A stretch of DNA of 8,469 bases from the NCBI GenBank assembly GCA_035542775.1, contig DATKKX010000094.1:1-8469 (forward strand), written 5' to 3'. This document shows, in pieces, positions 5,865 to 8,469 of the stretch. The position numbers were made by a program, and so were the translations under genes. Each line of letters opens with the position of its first letter. The first letter of the stretch is position 1. The notes under the pieces are model-generated. The model had not been told where the DNA came from, made no database searches, and saw nothing but the letters and a program-made list of their open reading frames with translations. The stretch comes from DATKKX01 sp035542775. Lineage in GTDB: Bacteria > Planctomycetota > Phycisphaerae > UBA1845 > UTPLA1.

Positions 5865-6205
5865 TTTTGGATCAACGACGCGAGCATGCATTTCACTTCG
5901 ATTACTTTTTGGGGCAGCGGTTCGTAGCAAGCGGCATCGATAAACCCCAAGTCGCGGGCGAGCAACGTCTGGTATTCGAGTTCGTTGGCAGAACCCATGG
6001 CAATCTGCAAGAAACGCCCAAGCTCGGCATCTCCATGTCTGCCGCAACCTTCAGCGATATTAGAGGGAATGGAAACACAGCAACGCCTCATTTGACTTGT
6101 CAGGCCGTACAATTCCTCTTTTGGAAAAGCTTTGGTTAATTTGTAAATCGCCAACGTTAACTGGTGCGCCTTCTGCCACACTTGTAGATCGCGAAAATTC
6201 TCCAT
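5846..6205 (-). CDS. Four-helix-bundle protein of the 23S rRNA intervening-sequence (S23/IVP) family, 119 aa
   Basis: Family hallmarks are in order: FRDLQVWQKA at the start, FPKEELYGLTSQMRR, VSIPSNIAEGCGRHGDAE, FLQIAMGSANELEYQTLLARDLGFI. The length is typical (about 110-130 aa). Members are small helical bundles first found encoded in 23S rRNA intervening sequences; the related Avd protein serves diversity-generating retroelements. The molecular role of stand-alone members is not settled. Cys-Cys (MRRCCVS) replaces the more usual Ala-Ala. Start ATG 6205 is fixed by AGGAAGAG nine bases upstream (6222-6215); the frame extends upstream to 6496 only as a shadow of umuD. No reverse transcriptase or variable repeat is in the window, so an Avd role is unsupported. 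The last residues are repeat-encoded. It lies between two SOS-type genes with which it has no obvious functional link. Confidence 0.92.
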   Translation of the reverse strand: MENFRDLQVWQKAHQLTLAIYKLTKAFPKEELYGLTSQMRRCCVSIPSNIAEGCGRHGDAELGRFLQIAMGSANELEYQTLLARDLGFIDAACYEPLPQKVIEVKCMLASLIQKLNADR

Positions 6206-6230
6206 GTTGATGTACTCTTCCTGACTGATT

Positions 6231-6256
6231 GCTGAGTGCTGAACGCTGACAGCTAC
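6231..6256 (-). repeat. Right terminal inverted repeat of the four-helix-bundle cassette
   Basis: Minus strand GTAGCTG followed by TCAGCGT TCAGCAC TCAGC, the inverse of 5839-5864 with three mismatches. It overlaps the umuD stop codon TAG (6255-6253) and precedes the ribosome site of the four-helix-bundle gene. In RNA the two ends could form a 26-bp stem. Confidence 0.75.
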
Positions 6257-6663
6257 TGTACTCTCTTCACTACCGTGTGAACTACGCCTTGTATAACGAG
6301 CTCCGACAGCGGAACAAAGTCCGGGCAGTTGGGATTCTCCGAGACCAGGTGCGGGCGGCCGTTGTGGATGACGAGACGCTTGAGTGTGGATTCGCCGTCG
6401 ATCAGGGCGACGACGATGGCGCCCGGGCGGGCCTCGGGAGTGAACTCGCCGACGACGAAGTCGCCGTCGTGGATGTCGGCGCCGATCATGGAACAACCAC
6501 GAACACGCAGGGCGAAGCTGCGAGGCTTGGCGCGGAGGAGGGCGGCGGGGTCGAGCTTGACGCAGCCGTCGACGACCTCTTCGGGCCAGCCGGCGGGGAT
6601 GGGGGAAGGGGTGTCATTGGTGTCGGTGGTGGTTTGCATCGTCACGATATTTCCATTTGACAT
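6253..6663 (-). CDS. umuD: UmuD-like S24 autoprotease (LexA/UmuD family, no DNA-binding domain), 136 aa
   Basis: In E. coli, RecA filaments trigger UmuD to cleave itself and the product works with a Y-family polymerase. Here the S24 core is RVRGCSMIGADIHDGDFVVG with nucleophile Ser58 and GESTLKRL with general base Lys95; their 37-residue spacing equals UmuD S60/K97. A cleavage site Ala24-Gly25 (IPAGWPEEV) lines up with UmuD Cys24-Gly25 and is Ala-Gly as in LexA. The protein is 136 aa against 139, with no room for a LexA helix-turn-helix. Start ATG 6663 gives this fit; ATG 6714 would add residues encoded by the hairpin repeat at 6679-6734, and ATG 6639 is also possible. No strong ribosome site precedes any of them. 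It heads the group umuD, four-helix-bundle gene, dinB. Confidence 0.9.
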   Translation of the reverse strand: MSNGNIVTMQTTTDTNDTPSPIPAGWPEEVVDGCVKLDPAALLRAKPRSFALRVRGCSMIGADIHDGDFVVGEFTPEARPGAIVVALIDGESTLKRLVIHNGRPHLVSENPNCPDFVPLSELVIQGVVHTVVKRVQ

Positions 6664-6670
6664 CGTCACG
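6637..6670. repeat. 10-bp direct repeat over two alternative umuD start codons
   Basis: CATCGTCACG occurs at 6637-6646 and 6661-6670, 24 bp apart and in phase, so the protein begins VTM-SNGNI-VTM and each copy carries a possible ATG. Each copy includes or nearly includes ATCGTGACGAT, an odd-centred palindrome. It could be a duplicated start or a paired operator; the sequence does not decide. Confidence 0.35.
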
Positions 6671-6678
6671 CTATCTTT

Positions 6679-6734
6679 GTTTAGCCCCATCGCGTGCGGT
6701 GGGGTGGGCCGCACGTAACGCCGCTAAACGATGC
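6679..6734. repeat. GTTTAGC-family palindromic repeat, copy B, downstream of RAYT
   Basis: GTTTAGC (6679-6685) and GCTAAAC (6723-6729) are perfect 7-bp inverted ends, followed by GATGC. The inner stem is CCCCATCGC-GT-GCGGTGGGG with one wobble. It matches copy A at the ends and first hairpin but differs in the second arm. It lies between the RAYT stop and umuD. It could act as a weak transcription barrier, but no T-run follows. Confidence 0.75.
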
Positions 6735-6754
6735 GCGGCGAATTGGTTTCGAGT

Positions 6755-7342
6755 TCATAAGAAATCGCTCTGCACAAAACCCCAATCCTGGGACGGGAGG
6801 CCCTCTCGGATTGGATTGTTTTTTACATAGTTCACCACGCATTGCATTTGCTCAGGATGGTCGATGTAGCGCACCCAATATCCCTGAGTCCAAATGGGGA
6901 TGCGGCTTCGCCGATCCGCAGCCGGATAAGCGCGAAACTCACGAATACGTTGCGCGGATCTGCCCTTGAGACGATTGACGATTCGTTCGTAGCTGTCTTC
7001 GTTTCGCCCGACGGCGATGTGAGCGTGGGTCGGCATGATCGCGCATGCAAAGACCCTTAATTTCACCGCTGATGCCGCCTCCGCAAAGGCGCCAGCTACG
7101 ACAGCGAGCTCCGATCGGGTCAACTGAACCGCATTCCACATAAGAGCCGAGCGAGCGCTATCAAGGAACCTTTTCAGGTCGTTGCTGGGAACCGGTCTGG
7201 GGCGAGTGACTTTGCGCTCATCATCGAGTTTTCGCAATTTGGCCAGTTGCGGCTGCCATACCTCATCGGACCACGAGCCTCGTGGATCGTTGGGAAACCA
7301 GTGGCCGTATGTCGTCCAAGTCAGGTGGAATCCGAGGATCAT
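6755..7342 (-). CDS. REP-associated tyrosine transposase (RAYT, Y1/HUH endonuclease), 195 aa
   Basis: RAYTs are single-domain relatives of IS200/IS605 TnpA that cut single-stranded REP hairpins through a covalent phosphotyrosine. Visible are the opening HLTWTTYGHWFPNDPRGSW, common to one RAYT clade, the metal-binding HUH as H106-A-H108 in MPTHAHIAVGR, and the catalytic Tyr172 in VVNYVKNNPIREGL after WVRYIDHPEQ. All essential residues are present and the length is normal, so the enzyme looks intact. ATG 7342 is preceded by AAAGG six bases upstream; the longer frame to 7501 runs through repeat DNA and is rejected. Unlike an insertion sequence it has no paired terminal hairpins adjoining an accessory gene. 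It is divergent from the DUF72 gene and upstream of umuD, to which transcription could continue. Confidence 0.93.
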   Translation of the reverse strand: MILGFHLTWTTYGHWFPNDPRGSWSDEVWQPQLAKLRKLDDERKVTRPRPVPSNDLKRFLDSARSALMWNAVQLTRSELAVVAGAFAEAASAVKLRVFACAIMPTHAHIAVGRNEDSYERIVNRLKGRSAQRIREFRAYPAADRRSRIPIWTQGYWVRYIDHPEQMQCVVNYVKNNPIREGLPSQDWGFVQSDFL

Positions 7343-7390
7343 GGTTTGCCTTTCACATGTCGAGCCTTGCCGGTAACGAGGGGGCGGTGT

Positions 7391-7455
7391 CGTATCGCAC
7401 GTGGCGCCGCACCGTATTGCACGTGGCGCCGCACGCGGCACCGCTAAACAATGCG
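7391..7455 (-). repeat. GTTTAGC-family repeat, copy C, with a 22-bp tandem duplication, upstream of RAYT
   Basis: The minus strand begins GCATTGTTTAGCGG (7454 downwards), then hairpin GCCGC-GT-GCGGC. It is followed by two 22-bp tandem units at 7391-7412 and 7413-7434 that differ at one base (CGTATC/T then GCACGTGGCGCCGCAC). The head matches copies A and B; the tandem part is peculiar to this copy and the far terminus GTTTAGC is missing. Confidence 0.65.
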
Positions 7456-7480
7456 GCGATTTTGCTCGGCAGTATGGTCC

Positions 7481-7510
7481 TTGACAGCACCGCCAGCTCA
7501 TTGGTAATAT
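7481..7510 (+). promoter_or_regulatory. Sigma-70-type promoter for the DUF72 gene
   Basis: TTGACA (7481-7486), 18-nt spacer, TAATAT (7505-7510): a perfect -35 and a near-consensus -10 in an otherwise GC-rich region. It predicts an mRNA start near 7517 and an 88-nt leader to ATG 7605. Confidence 0.7.
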
Positions 7511-7590
7511 ACCCTAACATCTACCGAATTTCAAGCGCGGGCGGCCGGCTTCTAGAATGACCGCGAGTGACCTGCTTCCAGAATCAGGCC

Positions 7591-7596
7591 GGGAGG
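7591..7596 (+). promoter_or_regulatory. Ribosome binding site that decides the DUF72 start
   Basis: GGGAGG eight bases before ATG 7605. The earlier in-frame ATG at 7557 has no comparable site and follows the palindrome TTCTAGAA, so 7605 is preferred. Confidence 0.7.
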
Positions 7597-7604
7597 CGAC
7601 GGAT

Positions 7605-8469
7605 ATGGGCGATCAACAACTGGCGTTCGGCTGGGGCGCGGAGGAGCCGGAGTCCGGGCCCGAGGGGGCGGAGGGCGTGCTCCATGGGCAGAGTGCCGTG
7701 CCTGCGGGCCCCCTGCCGGGCATCAGGCCTCTGGCGGAGCGGCTGGCGGGCCTGGCCGCGCGGGGCATCTACCTGGGCACGTCGAGCTGGAAGTACCCCG
7801 GCTGGCTGGGGCAGGTTTATAACCCGGTCCGCTATCAGGAGAGGGGCAAGTTCGCGGAGAAGGAATTCGAGCACGAGTGCCTAGCGGAATACGCGACCAT
7901 CTTTCCGACCGTCGGCGGGGATTTTTCGTTTTACCAGTTTCCGTCGCCGCGGACATGGGAGCAGATTTTCGCGCAGGTGCCGGCGGGGTTCCGGTTCAGC
8001 CTGAAGGTGCCGGAGGACGTGACCGTCGAGCGGTTTCCGAACCTGCCGCGGTACGGCAAGCTGGCAGGGACGGAGAACCCGCACTTCATGGATGTCTCGT
8101 TGGTGCGGGAGAAGCTGCTGACGCCGCTGGAGGCGTATCGCGACAAGCTGGGCGTGCTGATCTTCGAGTTCGGGGCGATTCATGCCAAGCCGCTGAGCCA
8201 GCCGCGGGCATTCGCCAAGGCGCTGGAGCGATTGTTGTCGGGGCTGCCGCTGGATGAATTCAAGTTCGCGGTGGAGGTCCGCAACCCCGAGTTTCTCGAA
8301 GAGAGCGGCGATTATCTGGAGTGCCTCCGGTCGCATCGGGTGGCACACTGTTTGAACAGTTGGACGCGGATGCCGCCGGTGTCGAAGCAGGTGACGGTGC
8401 CCGGCGTGTTCACGGCCCCTCACGTGGCGGCGCGATTTTTGCTGCGGCCGGGGCGGGCGTATCAGCAGG
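7605..8469 (+). CDS. DUF72 (YecE-like) TIM-barrel protein, 5' part (288 codons, 3' end outside window)
   Basis: DUF72 proteins (PF01904) adopt a TIM-barrel-like fold; their enzymatic role is not established. Recognition rests on IYLGTSSWKYPGWLGQVYNP, the usual opening of the family (GTSGW-YP-W-G-FYP), then EYATIFPTVGGDFSFYQFPS (the family's E-VEIN-TFY-P step), FRFSLKVPEDVT, a segment GVLIFEFGAIH (usual G-vL-QfPP) and FKFAVEVRNPEFL. Here the strand normally reading Q-PP has become EFGAIH, and the Asn-Thr/Ser-Phe-Tyr step is GGDFSFYQ, so this is a divergent branch. An acidic, Gly-rich N-terminal extension of about 54 residues precedes the barrel. ATG 7605 is chosen for its GGGAGG site. The gene is divergent from RAYT and has its own promoter; no link to the polymerase genes is evident. 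Confidence 0.88.
   Translation, partial: MGDQQLAFGWGAEEPESGPEGAEGVLHGQSAVPAGPLPGIRPLAERLAGLAARGIYLGTSSWKYPGWLGQVYNPVRYQERGKFAEKEFEHECLAEYATIFPTVGGDFSFYQFPSPRTWEQIFAQVPAGFRFSLKVPEDVTVERFPNLPRYGKLAGTENPHFMDVSLVREKLLTPLEAYRDKLGVLIFEFGAIHAKPLSQPRAFAKALERLLSGLPLDEFKFAVEVRNPEFLEESGDYLECLRSHRVAHCLNSWTRMPPVSKQVTVPGVFTAPHVAARFLLRPGRAYQQ

Larger units (their letters stand above)
5839..6256. mobile_element. IVS-like cassette: four-helix-bundle gene between 26-bp terminal inverted repeats
   Basis: A 418-bp unit whose ends are inverted repeats matching at 23 of 26 positions: GTAGCT-S-TCAGCG-W-TCAGCA-Y-TCAGC at 5839-5864 (plus strand) and at 6256-6231 (minus strand). Inside is a single gene (6205-5846). 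The unit begins within the umuD stop codon and ends 3 nt before the dinB ATG, so removing it would leave umuD and dinB almost abutting. Intervening sequences of 23S rRNA encode the same protein family and also have complementary ends. Mobility is inferred from structure; no target duplication is evident. Confidence 0.6.
6679..7455 (-). mobile_element. REPtron-like unit: RAYT gene bounded by GTTTAGC-family repeats
   Basis: A RAYT gene with one family repeat 25 bp beyond its stop (copy B) and another about 50 bp before its start (copy C). RAYT genes typically lie among the REP repeats they are thought to mobilise, and are themselves mostly static. The three copies in this window make this RAYT the obvious candidate partner, by inference. 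Confidence 0.6.

Noticed and set aside
5846..6205. Diversity-generating retroelement accessory gene (avd)
   Set aside because: No reverse transcriptase, template repeat or variable repeat in the window; the family resemblance alone is not enough.
6244..6260. LexA-box-like inverted ACAG/CTGT near the umuD end
   Set aside because: Spacing is 3 rather than 8 and it is inside the cassette end repeat; no convincing SOS box was found before umuD, dinB or dnaE2, though planctomycete boxes are not known to me well enough to exclude one.
6206..6496. N-terminal extension of the four-helix-bundle frame
   Set aside because: It overlaps umuD out of frame and is Arg-rich; ATG 6205 has a good ribosome site and starts the family sequence.
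7391..7434. CRISPR-like direct repeats
   Set aside because: Only two adjacent units without spacers and no cas genes; a simple tandem duplication.

Overview
The window is GC-rich bacterial DNA, most likely from a planctomycete (perhaps Phycisphaerae-like). The main evidence is three membrane-anchored proteins ending in a double-CxxC ribbon of the type CGYNLTGN-SGICPEC, a tail very common in planctomycete hypothetical proteins. Weak Shine-Dalgarno signals and abundant interspersed hairpin repeats fit this. The taxon is inferred; no rRNA or tRNA gene is present.

Layout: all genes from 1 to 7342 lie on the minus strand. In transcription order they are a REP-associated tyrosine transposase (RAYT, 7342-6755), a UmuD-like S24 autoprotease (6663-6253), a four-helix-bundle/23S-IVS-type protein (6205-5846), a Y-family polymerase DinB (5835-4660), three ribbon-tailed membrane proteins (4564-3782, 3728-3129, 2813-2259) with a relic of a fourth tail (3013-2960), and the N-terminal 612 residues of a DnaE2/ImuC-like C-family polymerase (1837 to beyond position 1). 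A DUF72 (YecE-like) gene diverges on the plus strand from 7605 and runs off the right edge, with a good sigma-70-type promoter at 7481-7510.

How the genes fit together: UmuD-like protein, DinB and DnaE2 form a plausible SOS-mutagenesis (translesion synthesis) set, related in concept to lexA-imuA-imuB-dnaE2 cassettes, but with a UmuD-like protease and a catalytically complete DinB and no ImuA. The set has been invaded twice. The four-helix-bundle gene sits between umuD and dinB in a 418-bp unit with 26-bp near-perfect terminal inverted repeats; the ribbon genes separate dinB from dnaE2, which appears to have its own promoter at 2208-2236.

Repeats are the second theme. One hairpin family (outer ends GTTTAGC...GCTAAACGATGC) occurs on both sides of the RAYT gene and again in frame inside dnaE2. 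A second family starts with GTAG and forms a BIME-like pair at 3033-3115; a related hairpin lies in frame inside dnaE2 between catalytic aspartates. A third type has a 7-nt period (TCAGCNN, TTTCCAG, TTAGTCA) and sits at gene ends, where it supplies the last codons of several proteins.
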